From Sulfuritalea sp. (GTDB lineage: Bacteria > Pseudomonadota > Gammaproteobacteria > Burkholderiales > Rhodocyclaceae): 64,000 bases of DNA. The notes under the pieces were generated by a model. That model was given only the letters and a program-made list of their open reading frames with translations. It was not told the origin of the DNA and made no database searches. Shown piece by piece: positions 21,864 through 31,992 of this stretch (position 1 is the stretch's first letter; each line of letters opens with the position of its first letter). The stretch covers positions 134,180-198,179 of the forward strand of contig JADJQA010000005.1 of NCBI GenBank assembly GCA_016712985.1. The letters are read 5' to 3'. Position numbers and translations under genes: made by a program.

Positions 21864-24111
21864 CTACTGCCTGCGCCACTCGACTTTCTTCAGGGTTCCG
21901 GATACCGTGAGGTTGGCACGGCGGAGTTCCGTGGATAGCTTCAAATCCGCGGCAAAGCGCCCGCGAACATTCTTGTCCGCATCGACATCGACCGTACCGC
22001 TGGCCGACATGCCGCCCTGGCCAAAACGCACCTGGCGGAACTGGGTCGCGCCCGCTTCATGCAAAAAGCTTGCGTCGAGGTCGGTGAACTTGGTATCGCC
22101 GCGCTTCTCCCCCCCCTGCACCAGGCTCCCGAGATCCGCTCCAAGCAAGATTCCCCTCGGGATGGCAAGCCTGCCTTCAAGTCGCGGCCCGGCGAAGAGC
22201 CTGGCGGCCTGCGCCGCCTGCATGGCATAGGATGCGTCCCCCGCCACCCGCCCGCCGTCGATCAGATCGGGAACAATTCGCGCCGTATCGATCTGCTTCG
22301 CGTTCAACTCGCCGGCAAGGCTCCAGTTTGCGCCCCATGTCAGCCTGGCTGTGCCGCTGAGAGTCCCGCCAAGGGCAAAGCCCTTGAATTCCGTCAGGAC
22401 AAGTCCAGCACTGTTCACCGAGCCCTTGGCAACGAAATCCTCCAATGTCAGCACTGAACCGAAAGGGATCTTGAAAGACTGCGCGGTGATCTCGATGTTT
22501 GCCGACTGGCCCTGCGAAGCCATAGCGAGACTGAGGGTCTTGTCCCGTGCCTGGATGGCAATGGTTTTCCAGCCGCCCTCTTCGTCGGCCACCAGTTTGG
22601 CATCGAACGCAGGCAGGGCGATGTTCTTCGATTCCAGAGTGGTGTTGAGCGCATCGACACTTTCAAACACCAAATCCCGCGTCGGCAGCTTGCTGAAGAG
22701 GATCCAGCCGAGGCCTTCTTCCGTGACAACCAGCGAGTCGAACTCAACCGACTTGAAGACTTTCTTGTCCTTGTACAGGTTGCCTATTTCGCCTGTCGCC
22801 TTGATCAAGGGAACCTTGATCTGCCCTGCGCTGCCGATTGAAACACCCTCGAGCCGCAAATGCGGTTGCGGCACCAGCGCTATGCGGAGCGCCTTGATTT
22901 TCACCGGCTCCTGAATCTGCACCGCTACCAGTTCCTCAAACCGGGAAATCTGCCCGTCGAACGAGATCAGGTGAAGCGCCACCAGGCCCCCCACAAGCAG
23001 CGCAGCAAGCGCCAACGCTATCAGTTTGCCGCGCCTGGGCGGCGTCCTTGAACCGGCCTTGGCCTTTGTCGGAGCCGTCTTGGGGCTCGCCAGCGTGCTC
23101 GTTTCCGCCGCCCGCTTGGCCTGCTCTTCGGCGGCGCGCTCTGCCGCCTCCAGCATGGCCTGCGCTTGCTCTTCCTGCCATGCCTGGTCTTCCGCCAGCA
23201 GGCGCGCCTGGACTTGGGTGCGCTTCCAGGCGATTTCGGCAGCCGCCTCCTCGGCTTTTTTCCGGACTTCCTTCTCGGCCTTCTTCCGGGCTTCCTCCTC
23301 GGCCTTTTTCGGAGCTTCCTCTTCGGCCTTGCGACGGGCTTCCTCTTCGGCCTTGCGACGGGCTTCCTCGTCGGCCTTGCGGCGGGCTTCCTCTTCGGCC
23401 CTACGCCGAGCGTCTTCCTCGGCCTGGCGTCGGGCTTCCTCTTCGACCTTGCGGCGGGCTTCCTCTTCGACCTTGCGTCGAGCTTCCTCTTCGACCTTGC
23501 GGCGGCTTCTTGACCTTGCGTCGAGCTTCCTCTTCGACCTTGCGGCGGGCTTCGTCCTCGGCCTGGCGTCGAGCTTCCTCTTCGACCTTGCGCCGGGCGC
23601 CTTCCTCGGCCTGGCGTCGGGCTTCATCCTCGGCCTTGCGCCGAGCGTCTTCCTCAGCCTGACGGCGGGCCTCTTCCTCTGTCTTGCGCCGCGCTTCCCC
23701 CTCGGCCACCCGCCGCGCCTGCTCGTCGATCTGCGGGACCCGCACTTCGGCGTCCTGCGTCGAACGTTCCCCCCCCTCGCGCCTGGCCCTTATCTTGGCG
23801 CGCAGTTCCTGGTCCCTGCGCGCAGCCTCATCACCCGATTGATCGATTCCGCCGTGCGGCTGAGACGATGAGCCAGAAACGGGCGTCGAACCCGCCGACT
23901 CGCGGATGTAATCTTCCGCGGCGAGAGCCGCCAAAGCCTCGTCAAGCGTGGCTGGAGAGAGGTTCCCGTGCGCGCTTCGCAAGGCGTCGACGGAGGATCT
24001 TCCGTCGATCGCTTTCAGGATGTCGCGCAAATTGCGTGCGAGTTCATCGGTTGCGGCGTTTGCCGCCCGATCGCCCTTGGCAGTCCTGGCATAGATGATG
24101 GTCTTATTCAC
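21864..24111 (-). CDS. Coiled-coil/AsmA-like membrane protein (frameshift in repeat tract)
   Basis: Read from 24111: an N-terminal domain of about 75 residues (LRDILKAIDGRSSVDALRSAHGNLSP, possibly winged-helix-like), a long charged coiled coil built from the octad RRKxEEEA, a single membrane segment (LIALALAALLVGGLVALHLI), then about 320 residues of AsmA-like sequence ending TLKKVEWRRQ. The frame is lost near 23510, where one 24-bp unit is about five bases short. Restoring it gives about 750 residues. The second piece reads on from there to 21864. By family, AsmA-like proteins act in envelope biogenesis or lipid transport. The role of the cytoplasmic coiled coil is unknown. Confidence 0.72.
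23230..23700 (-). repeat. 24-bp tandem repeat encoding RR(K/Q)xEEEA octads
   Basis: About 19 imperfect copies of a 24-bp unit reading, on the plus strand, cgggcttcctcttcggcctt. All encode a highly charged helix. The frameshift of the gene lies in this tract near 23510, where the unit between two AAGGTC copies is 11 instead of 16 bases. Copy number could be variable or mis-assembled. Confidence 0.85.
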
Positions 24112-24269
24112 GGTATCTCGATTGGCAGGTTCGATGATGGTCGGTAGCTTGGGGAGTCAGGCATCCAGCGCCTCGACGCCGGCTTCGCCCCGCTTTCCGG
24201 ATTCTTTTCTTGATCTGCATGCTTAAAGGTAACATTTTTGGACCGTGCCGGTTGAACGACAGTGCTGGA

Positions 24270-26333
24270 TCAGCCCGTCAATACCTGCGCCCCGCTCAAG
24301 CCCAGGCGCAAAATCCCTGCAATCAGCAGGGCCGCGCCAACCGATACCGATACCGAAAACAATGCTTCCCGGCGTCCGATGGTCTTGAGCATCACGGCGA
24401 AGGTGGAGACGCAGGGAATGTAGAAGGTAAGGAACAACAGCAGCGTGACAATCTGCACCGAATCGAGCAGGCTGCCGATTTCCTTGGTGCCCAGTGCCTG
24501 GTAGATCATCAGCAGCGAAAGCTCCTTGCGCAGCACGCCAAACAGCAGCGGCACGCCCAGCACCAGCGGCAGGCCAAGCCACCAGACCGTCACCGGCATC
24601 AGCAGGGTGTTGATCAGGCTGTCGGCGCCGACATGGTTGAGCAGCGCCAGCACCACGCTGCCACCCACCAGCAAGGGCGTCACGATGGTGAGGATGTCGC
24701 TGGTGCGCGCCCATGTCTCGGCGAGCAGGGTCCGCCAGGTTGGCAGGGCGTAGGGCGGAATTTCCTGCACCTGGCCGGGCCCAATTTCGCGATCCGCGCG
24801 CGACAGCAGGCGACCCATCACGGCAATGACGACCAGGGTCAGGGCAAATATGCCGAACACGCCCGCAGCGCCGAGGTACTTGCCGGCAATGGCGAGGATG
24901 ATGGCGGAACGCGCCGAGCAGGGCACGAAAGTGATCAGCACCGAAGCAATCACGCGCTCGCGGCCGCTGGTGGCCCTGGCCGCGCCGGAGATGGCCGGCA
25001 CGTTGCAGCCGAGGCCGAGCAGGAAGGGCACGGCAACGCCGCCATGCAGACCGATCTGGTGGAAGCCGCGATCGACGACAAACGCGATGCGCTGCATCAG
25101 CCCCACCTCTTCCAGACTTACCAGCAGCATCACCAGCGGAATCATGTAAGGCACCACGATGCCGACAAGCCCGATCAGGCCGTCAAGCACAGCACGGCCG
25201 ACCACGCCGCCGGTGGACTGCGGCTGCCAGTCGGCGAATGCCACGCTCAGGCGGGCCGTGGTCATCGAATCGATCCAGCCGCTGATCTCGAACACCACGA
25301 AGAGTACCGCCGCGAACACGGCAAGGCTGCCGATCAGGCCCCACTGCGGGTGCAGGAACAACTCGTCAAGCCAATAGCGCCACCCGCGTCCGTCGGCCGG
25401 CGATCCCATGCGCGCCGCGGCCTCGACCAGGGTTGCGGCGCGGTGGTGCCGGTCGGCATGCACTTCTTCCGCCAGGGGTCGCGGCAAGCCCAGTCCGGCC
25501 GCTGCACGCAGAACCCGGAACTCCGGCAGCAGCAAGGGAAAATGTTGATCAAGTTCGGCCTCGATGAAACGGTCGTCGGCGGCGAACTGCATCACCAGCA
25601 AGGGATGCGGTGCGCGAAATGCTGCGTGGATCTCGGGTCGATTCATCGCCGCGGCAAGCGCGCGAAGGCTCTCGGCAATGTGCCGGCTGGGCGGCTGCGG
25701 CAAGGGGCAGGTCTGCTCGCGGGCCGCATTCACCGCGGCGCCGAAGAGTTGCGCGATGCCATGTCCCATCAGGGCCACGGTGGGGCGCACCGGCATGCCC
25801 AGCAGATCTTGCAGGGCCTTGATGTTGATGTACAGACCCTTCTTCACCGCTTCGTCCATGCGATTCAACGCCAGCACGATGGGCCGGCCGAACTGGCTCA
25901 GCTCCAGTGTCAGCTCGAGATGGCTTTGCAGACTGGTGGCGTCGACCACCTGGATGATCAGGTCGGGCGGCGCAAAGGGTGCGGGAGGGCGCGAGGCTTC
26001 ATGCATCGAGACCGGCGGACGGTCATCGCCCCACAGCAGGTACTTTAGTGCGGAAAGGTCGTCGCCTTCCAGGTGATGCAGCGAATGGATGCTCGGCAGA
26101 TCGACGACGCTGGCTTCGTCGAGCCCGATCTGCACGGTGCATTCGCGATACACCCGTTGCGTCCCGGTCAATTCTCCGCTGCGCGGCGCCGTGCTCGACA
26201 CCGCGTCGAACAGCGTGGTTTTGCCACTGCCCGGCAGGCCGACCAGGGCTATGCGCAGACGCCGCTCACCGCGGAATAGCGGGGTGCGCAACGGTATCGC
26301 GGTTTCGCTGACTCGTACCCCGGAATTCATCAA
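24270..26333 (-). CDS. FeoB-like GTPase/transporter protein
   Basis: 687 residues. An N-terminal G domain has a P-loop GLPGSGKTT (residues 32-40) and NRMD (157-160). The membrane half carries the FeoB hallmark LGLGCNVPAISGAARATSGRERVIASVL and two gate-like regions of repeated hydrophobic segments (from about residue 340 on). Canonical FeoB proteins have GNPNxGKT in the P-loop and are accompanied by FeoA; here the P-loop is altered and no feoA is present. By family it would carry ferrous iron, but its place at the end of a signalling operon, nine bases after the DUF294 gene, makes another ion or a regulated role possible. Confidence 0.82.
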   Translation of the reverse strand: MMNSGVRVSETAIPLRTPLFRGERRLRIALVGLPGSGKTTLFDAVSSTAPRSGELTGTQRVYRECTVQIGLDEASVVDLPSIHSLHHLEGDDLSALKYLLWGDDRPPVSMHEASRPPAPFAPPDLIIQVVDATSLQSHLELTLELSQFGRPIVLALNRMDEAVKKGLYINIKALQDLLGMPVRPTVALMGHGIAQLFGAAVNAAREQTCPLPQPPSRHIAESLRALAAAMNRPEIHAAFRAPHPLLVMQFAADDRFIEAELDQHFPLLLPEFRVLRAAAGLGLPRPLAEEVHADRHHRAATLVEAAARMGSPADGRGWRYWLDELFLHPQWGLIGSLAVFAAVLFVVFEISGWIDSMTTARLSVAFADWQPQSTGGVVGRAVLDGLIGLVGIVVPYMIPLVMLLVSLEEVGLMQRIAFVVDRGFHQIGLHGGVAVPFLLGLGCNVPAISGAARATSGRERVIASVLITFVPCSARSAIILAIAGKYLGAAGVFGIFALTLVVIAVMGRLLSRADREIGPGQVQEIPPYALPTWRTLLAETWARTSDILTIVTPLLVGGSVVLALLNHVGADSLINTLLMPVTVWWLGLPLVLGVPLLFGVLRKELSLLMIYQALGTKEIGSLLDSVQIVTLLLFLTFYIPCVSTFAVMLKTIGRREALFSVSVSVGAALLIAGILRLGLSGAQVLTG

Positions 26334-26342
26334 GTGCCGGCG

Positions 26343-28232
26343 TTACAGCCTGTATTCGAGCTGGAGTCGCGACTGCAGCCGCTTCGCTTGCTTGAAGGCC
26401 GCCTTCAGCATCTGCCGGTCGAGCTCGTTCAACTCTTCCGGGTCGATGCGATTTGCCGCGCCGGGCCGGGTGTCGGCGCCCTGGTTGCGCAGACGCAGCA
26501 TCTGGATGAAAAAGAAGCCGTCAATCACCGCATTGACGTCGTCGCTACCGAGTTTCATCTGCTCTGCGGCCGCCCGCAGCCGTGCCGTGGTGCTGCTGTG
26601 GGGAATCCCATGCGCCAGCGCGATGATGCGCGCGGCATCGACAAAGGGCCGCGTGCCAAAGGCCTTGAGATCGAGCGTATGGGGGAATTCCGTATTGTTG
26701 TCAAAAACAAAATCGCGGATCATGCCCAGCGGCGGCGCGGCGCGCACCGCGTTCTCGGCCATCAGGCGGAGAAAGATCCTCGCGCTGCCGGTACGGTCGA
26801 GCAGCCACTTGCGCAATGCCTTGGCCAGGGCCTCGTTGCCATACAGCGCGCGAAAATCGAAAAAGATGCTGGCGTTAAGCAAGGCTTCCGGCTCGGGCAG
26901 CCGTATCCAGTGCGTAAAGCGCTCCTGCCACTCTTCATTGGTCAGGCACCAGAGCGGATTGCTGGCCATTATGTTGCCCTTGCACAGCGGAAAGCCGCAG
27001 CGCGCCAGGCCTTCATTCACCTCGCGGGCAAAGTCGAGAAAGCGCAACTGCAGCGCATCGCGGTCGGCGAAATCGGGGCAGACGAATATGATCCCGTTAT
27101 CCTGGTCGGTGCTGAACGTCTGCTCGTCGCGTCCCTCCGAGCCGAACGAAAGCCAGGCCCAGTCAAGCCCGTAGAGATCGTGCCGCGCCAGCGTGATCTC
27201 GATCACGCGGCGCGTCAGCCCATCATTCAGCCCGGAAATGAATTGCGTCAGCTTTTCCGCGCTGACGCCCTGATTCAACATGTTGAGGCACAAACGACGC
27301 ACGTCGCCGGCAGCCCGGCTCACCGCATCGATATCGGCCGCCGCCTCGATGACCTTGCGGATGTTGCGCAGGCCGACGCGCGCCATGGCGAACAGGACTC
27401 GCTCGGAAATCACCCCGGCCGCGCGCTCTTCGGCGTCGACAATCACCAGGTGGCGAATCCCCAGCGTCGCCATTGCCAGCATCGCGTCATACATCGTGGC
27501 GTGGTCGGAGATGGTCGCCGGCGGGGTCGTCATCACCTCCTCGACGGTCGCCGTGTCCGGGTAGCGGGGAATCACCACCCGGCGCAAGGTATCGGTCTGG
27601 GTAAAGATGCCGACCGGCTTGTGCGACTCGTCCGCCACCACCACGGAGCCGACCTTGGCGCGCACCATTGACTCCATTGCCTCGCGAATCGACGCCTGTG
27701 GCGTCACGAGGATCATCGTCTGGCGCGGCAAGGCGGAAATCTGCGTGTTGAGCGCCTGCTGCTCAGCGTTGCGCTGACCGAACTGGAGTTCGATCTGCCG
27801 CCAGGAGTCGTCCAGCCGGCCGGCGAGATGGTCGAGGACGAAGAGATTGAATTCCGGGCTGAGCGGCAGCAGCGCGAAAAAGTCGGCGCTGGCGAGCCGC
27901 CAGACCTTTGCGTCGCCCACCGCGGCATACACGTTGATCGCCTGGCGCTTGGCCGCCACCGCTGCCAGCGGGAACATTTTCCCCGGCTCCAGCTCGTCCA
28001 GTGGTTTGTCGGTAAGGTGGGTATCGACCGCCAGTCGCACCCCCACCTTGCCCGACTGGATGATGAAAAGATCCGGTCGTTCGTCGCTGGGCGTAACAAT
28101 GCTGCTGCCACTGGCCGCGGCAACCGGAGTCAGACGTTCAGCCAGTCCCTCCAGCGCGAGCGCACCCATGTCTCTGAAGGGCAAATGTCTGCGCAGAAAA
28201 TCGAGCAGCTCGTCGGGGGATGCATACGTCAT
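26343..28232 (-). CDS. cNMP-binding/CBS/DUF294 nucleotidyltransferase-like signalling protein
   Basis: 629 residues, in order: cyclic-nucleotide-binding-like domain (1-140), a CBS pair (about 170-290, with VGSVVVADESHKPVGIFTQTD and GIRHLVIVD), then a DUF294 putative nucleotidyltransferase with WLSFGSEGRDEQTFSTDQDN, and a C-terminal DUF294 helical domain. The GSEGR...DQDN motif is GlnD-like and would hold metal and nucleotide. Substrates are unknown. Family members are often next to acetate symporters and exonuclease-like proteins in proteobacteria, as here. It lies 17 bases after a shorter DUF294 gene, likely in one transcript. Confidence 0.88.
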   Translation of the reverse strand: MTYASPDELLDFLRRHLPFRDMGALALEGLAERLTPVAAASGSSIVTPSDERPDLFIIQSGKVGVRLAVDTHLTDKPLDELEPGKMFPLAAVAAKRQAINVYAAVGDAKVWRLASADFFALLPLSPEFNLFVLDHLAGRLDDSWRQIELQFGQRNAEQQALNTQISALPRQTMILVTPQASIREAMESMVRAKVGSVVVADESHKPVGIFTQTDTLRRVVIPRYPDTATVEEVMTTPPATISDHATMYDAMLAMATLGIRHLVIVDAEERAAGVISERVLFAMARVGLRNIRKVIEAAADIDAVSRAAGDVRRLCLNMLNQGVSAEKLTQFISGLNDGLTRRVIEITLARHDLYGLDWAWLSFGSEGRDEQTFSTDQDNGIIFVCPDFADRDALQLRFLDFAREVNEGLARCGFPLCKGNIMASNPLWCLTNEEWQERFTHWIRLPEPEALLNASIFFDFRALYGNEALAKALRKWLLDRTGSARIFLRLMAENAVRAAPPLGMIRDFVFDNNTEFPHTLDLKAFGTRPFVDAARIIALAHGIPHSSTTARLRAAAEQMKLGSDDVNAVIDGFFFIQMLRLRNQGADTRPGAANRIDPEELNELDRQMLKAAFKQAKRLQSRLQLEYRL

Positions 28233-28249
28233 GAGTGAGTGTTCCTGGT

Positions 28250-29325
28250 TTATGTCTGGACATGGAAGCGGGTTTTCAACCCTTGCTGGAGCTTGCGCGC
28301 CTGGCGCAGGCTTTCGAGCAAGACGCGGCGGTCGAACTCGTTGAGGCGATCCGGATCAAGCTGATTGCCGGACGGCTTGCCGTCCAGGCTGTGGCTGGCT
28401 TGCACCGCGAGGCGAATGCCTTGCAGGGCATGGAAGGCATGGACTGCCGCTTCCGCGTCGCCGGGCGCCTGGAAGCCCTCTGCCGCCGCCCGGCGCAATC
28501 GCGGTGCGGTGCCGGTTTCGGCAATCCCGGCGCCGAGTGCCTGAATGCGGGCGGCATCGACAAAAATACGTGAACCGAACTTCTTCAAATCGATCGCACC
28601 GCCTGAATCGGCCTCGGTGACAAAATCGCGCAGGCGTCCCAGCGGGGGGGCACGGCGGCCAGGGCGTTGACCGTCATCATGCGCAGAAAGATTTCATTGC
28701 CGCGGGTGAGATCCGACAAGGCATGGCGCAACTGGGCGGCCAGCTCGGCGTCGCCCATCAGGGGCGTGAAATCGAAGAAGATCGAGGCGTTGAGCAGGGC
28801 CTCGGGTTCGGGAGTGCGCACCCAGGTGGCAAAGTTTTCCAGCCATTCCGACAGCGAAAGGCACCAGCGCGGATTGCCCGCCATGACTTCGCCATCACAG
28901 AGGGGAAAGCCGCATTCGTCCAGCGCCTGGTTCACGGCGCGGGCGAAGGGGAGAAACAGCTCGCGCAACTGCCGTGCTTCCCCGTCGTCAGTGGCGGAGA
29001 ACAATAGTCCATTGTCCTGATCGGTCGACAGAGTCTGCTCCAGACGCCCTTCCGAACCGAGGCCAAGCCAGCACCAACGTGCCGGCGGCAGGCGAAAGCG
29101 CTGCTGCAGCAATCCCAGCACTCGTCTTGCGATGGCATCGTTGAGCAGGGACAGGACCCGCGTCACCAGTGCCGGTCCGGCCTCCTCGCTTTGCAGGACT
29201 ACGGCCAACCGGCGAACCTCGCCGGAGCGCGCCACGAGGGTGGCAACGTCGGGTGCGGCGGCAATCGCGGCGGAGCATCTGGCGATGGCGCGCGCCTCTG
29301 GCAGGATCTCACGATCGCTGGTCAT
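28250..29325 (-). CDS. Short DUF294 nucleotidyltransferase-like protein (frameshift in a C/G run)
   Basis: A paralogue of the next gene without its cNMP and CBS domains. From ATG 29325, four bases after the preceding stop, it reads WLGLGSEGRLEQTLSTDQDNGLLF and CGFPLCDGEVMAGNPRWCLSLSEW. Near 28650 a run of seven C (coding strand) breaks the frame after NALAAVPP. The other frame continues LGRLRDFVTEADSGGAIDLK and ends at 28250 (FHVQT). The paralogue reads AAPPLGMIRDF there. Restored length is about 358 residues. An active site with both GSEGR and DQDN remains. Function unknown. It may pair with the longer protein or act on the same partner. Confidence 0.8.
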
Positions 29326-29329
29326 GGCT

Positions 29330-31630
29330 TCAATACTTGATGCGGGCGAAATAGGTCTTTTGCGCGGCGTCAAGCGCCTGGCGCAGGGTGACAATTCCCA
29401 TGCTCGCGAGCAGCGGAATCATCTTCAGGAACGCCTCACCCGTCACATAGGCATCGCCAAGGGCGGTGTGCCGACCGATGACGTTGACGCCGAGTCGCGC
29501 CGCAAGGCTCTCCAGCTCATGCGATTGCTGGTTGGGATGAATTACCCCCGACAGCAGCAGGGTATCGAGCACCGGCTGCTGGAAACGTACGCCGATACTG
29601 TCCTCCTTGAGTTGCAGAAAGCGCATGTCGAACGCCGCGTTGTGCGCAACCAGCACGGTCTCGGCACAGAACTCATGAAAGGCAGGAAGCACCACGTCCA
29701 GTCTTGGCTGACCACTCAGCATGGCCTCGGTAATGCCGTGAATCGGGATACCCTCGGGCTTCAGCGGGATGTCCGGGTCGACGAGCTGATCGAATATCTC
29801 CTGCCGCAGCAGGCGATTGTTCACGATGCGCACGGCGCCGATCTGAATGATTTCATCGCCGGCGGATGGCTGCAACCCGGTCGTCTCGGTATCGAATACC
29901 GAATAGACTAGATCGGTCAGCTTGCGATCGAGATCGATTCCCGAGCCTTCGGCATCGCGCGCGGCGAACAGGTCGAAATCGTAATACTCGGGCCGGCTGT
30001 CGCTGCTCAACTGCTGCCTTTGGTCGATCATCTGCACATCGGCCATCACCGCCGCCGGCAACACCAGGCGGAAGAAGGCCTTGTGCGCGGCCTTGTCACG
30101 CTGATACCAGATCTCTCCGCCATGACGGTCGATCACGTCGCGCAGTGTCAGTGGACTGGTCTCGGCGCCGACGGTCATCGGCTCCAGTTCCCATGTATAG
30201 AGGGTCTCCGAGGAAATCGGCTTACCCAACCAGATCAGATCCACAAAAACCATCGTGCCTTCGGCGGAAAGACTCAGGCGCAATTCACGAATGGCATAGT
30301 GCTCCTGCAGGCGCGCGGCGAGAAAAGTTATGCCCTGAATCAGGGAGAAGCTGTCTACCCGCATCCACAATCCGTGGTCCTGCTCCTCGTTCTTGATCGG
30401 CAGATGCAGCCGCTCTTCGATGCGTCGCGCCGCGGCGGCAACGATGTCAATCGCCAGAACGTCTTCCAGCGGCCAGCGAGTCTTCAGTGAATCGGCAAAA
30501 CGGCTCATGGTGGCCTCAAGCCGGGCGCTCATCGCCGAGGCCTCGTCCGCAATCACGCGCGTGAAGCGCTCGCGGTAGTCGGCCTCCATCTCCGGCGAAT
30601 CGATCAGCGTTTCCACCGCGGCGCGGATGTTGCCCAGCGCCGCCCGGTTGCCATCGGTGAGTGATTGCAGGGCCTGATCGCGCTCGGCTTCCCGCTCGAA
30701 ATTGCGGGTAATGTTTTCGATGGTCAGCACGTAGCCGGTGACGTGCAGGTCGGCACCGAGCATGTCTGCAGTTGTCATCTCATGGGCAGGCGCAGTCTGG
30801 CCACTAACATCGTCACCCCCCTTCTTGGCAGGGGGGCCGGGGGGGGTGCCGTCCAATTTTTCACCGGTGGCGGAGCCGCCGACGCCCGTGCGCAGCACGG
30901 GTGCCATCTGTGCCCTGAGCAACTGTCCGCCGTGCGTCGAAGTGATGAAATTGGCTATCGGCTCGGCGCTGCCCTTGCGCAATCTCTGCTGGATGGTCTC
31001 CAGTGAATGAGTAATCTGGCCACGCTCGAGGATGGAAAAGATCGAGCGACCAAGTCCGATCAGGGCGCCGCCGCTCATCGACGTCGGCCCCTGCGCGAGC
31101 GCCTTGAACTCGAGTCGCGCACGGCTGTTGTAGAGCAGGATGCGACCATCCATATTGCATACCACGACCCCCAGCGCGAGTTCCGACATCAGCGCGGCAA
31201 GCCGGTTCTTTTCCTCTTCCACGGTCGCCTTGGCCTGGCGGATCTGCTCTTCGACATCGTTCAGCAATTCGTCGCGCTGCTGCGCCAGATCGTTGGCCGC
31301 GCGGGCCAGCTCGCGCACTTCGGGAGGGCCTTCGGGCGCCACCCGGAAGTTGCGATTGGCGCCAAGCATCAGGCGCAGTGTCTCTGCCATGCGCAACAGG
31401 CCGTGCACATACTGCTGGAACAGTCCGCGCAACAACAGCACGCCGGCAACAAATCCGCACAGCGTAATCATGCCGCCGACCTGAAGGCGCGGCAGGAGGA
31501 ATTCGACAAGCGCGGCGCGTTCGGCGCCGCGCGCTTCGACAAACACCAGCAGACCGGTGAGAACGAACGGCCCGGTCATCAGCAATCCGAGAACGCAAAT
31601 GGCAAGAATGAAGCGAAACCTTACCTTCAT
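29330..31630 (-). CDS. Membrane sensor/3'-5' exonuclease-like fusion (HAMP-PAS-DEDD)
   Basis: 766 residues. Two N-terminal membrane segments (about 8-32 and 48-68) lead into a HAMP-like linker and a PAS domain (about 150-330, LALGVVVCNMDGRILLYNSRAR). A degenerate kinase-like middle follows, in which I see no HExxTP histidine box. From about 578 comes a DnaQ-type DEDDh exonuclease: Asp580 and Glu582 in FDTETTGL, HNAAFDMRFL (Asp668), His721 and Asp726 in RHTALGDA. All five catalytic residues are present. Its ATG overlaps the response-regulator stop by four bases. A nuclease tied to a membrane sensor is unusual; the target could be RNA or a small nucleotide. Confidence 0.85.
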   Translation of the reverse strand: MKVRFRFILAICVLGLLMTGPFVLTGLLVFVEARGAERAALVEFLLPRLQVGGMITLCGFVAGVLLLRGLFQQYVHGLLRMAETLRLMLGANRNFRVAPEGPPEVRELARAANDLAQQRDELLNDVEEQIRQAKATVEEEKNRLAALMSELALGVVVCNMDGRILLYNSRARLEFKALAQGPTSMSGGALIGLGRSIFSILERGQITHSLETIQQRLRKGSAEPIANFITSTHGGQLLRAQMAPVLRTGVGGSATGEKLDGTPPGPPAKKGGDDVSGQTAPAHEMTTADMLGADLHVTGYVLTIENITRNFEREAERDQALQSLTDGNRAALGNIRAAVETLIDSPEMEADYRERFTRVIADEASAMSARLEATMSRFADSLKTRWPLEDVLAIDIVAAAARRIEERLHLPIKNEEQDHGLWMRVDSFSLIQGITFLAARLQEHYAIRELRLSLSAEGTMVFVDLIWLGKPISSETLYTWELEPMTVGAETSPLTLRDVIDRHGGEIWYQRDKAAHKAFFRLVLPAAVMADVQMIDQRQQLSSDSRPEYYDFDLFAARDAEGSGIDLDRKLTDLVYSVFDTETTGLQPSAGDEIIQIGAVRIVNNRLLRQEIFDQLVDPDIPLKPEGIPIHGITEAMLSGQPRLDVVLPAFHEFCAETVLVAHNAAFDMRFLQLKEDSIGVRFQQPVLDTLLLSGVIHPNQQSHELESLAARLGVNVIGRHTALGDAYVTGEAFLKMIPLLASMGIVTLRQALDAAQKTYFARIKY

Positions 31631-31992
31631 GCCAGCAACGACTTGATCTGGAGCACGAGGTCCTTGGTCGAGAAAGGCTTGGTGACATAGGCATCGGCGC
31701 CGAGCGCCAGGCCCTTGGCGACTTCCGTCTCGCGCCCCTTGGCGGTCAGCATGATGATTTTCACCCCCATCAACGCCGGCATGGCACGCAAGGCCTCGCA
31801 GACCTCGAAGCCGGATTTCTTCGGCATCATCACGTCGAGCAGGATCAGGTCGGGAAGAAATTCAGCAGCTTGCTGCAGCGCGGCTTCACCGTCGGTCGCC
31901 ACGGCGATCTGGAAGCCCTCCTTCTTCATCAGGTACTCAAGCGAAATGACGATGTTCGGCTCGTCATCGACAATCAATATGCGCTGGCTCAC
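31627..31992 (-). CDS. CheY-like single-domain response regulator
   Basis: 121 residues from a GTG start at 31992, chosen because GGAGGAG precedes it; longer ATG readings carry an unrelated N-terminus. The receiver fold has the acidic pair in ILIVDDEPN, the phospho-acceptor in LILLDVMMP, IMLTAKG with the conserved Thr, and the KP of YVTKPFSTKDL. No output domain is present. The stop overlaps the start of the exonuclease-sensor gene (ATGA), so it may feed that protein or a partner. The kinase encoded upstream (32145-34886) is its likely phosphodonor. Confidence 0.9.
   Translation of the reverse strand: MSQRILIVDDEPNIVISLEYLMKKEGFQIAVATDGEAALQQAAEFLPDLILLDVMMPKKSGFEVCEALRAMPALMGVKIIMLTAKGRETEVAKGLALGADAYVTKPFSTKDLVLQIKSLLA

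Noticed and set aside
23230..23700. A CRISPR-like array
   Set aside because: The 24-bp units are directly adjacent with no spacers and encode protein repeats.
23026..23871. Plus-strand frame with FRASSSAL-type repeats
   Set aside because: It is the complement of the RRKxEEEA coiled-coil repeat; the minus-strand protein has the sensible domain order.
28250..29325. Two separate DUF294 genes here
   Set aside because: They overlap out of frame at a C run and together match the single neighbouring paralogue.
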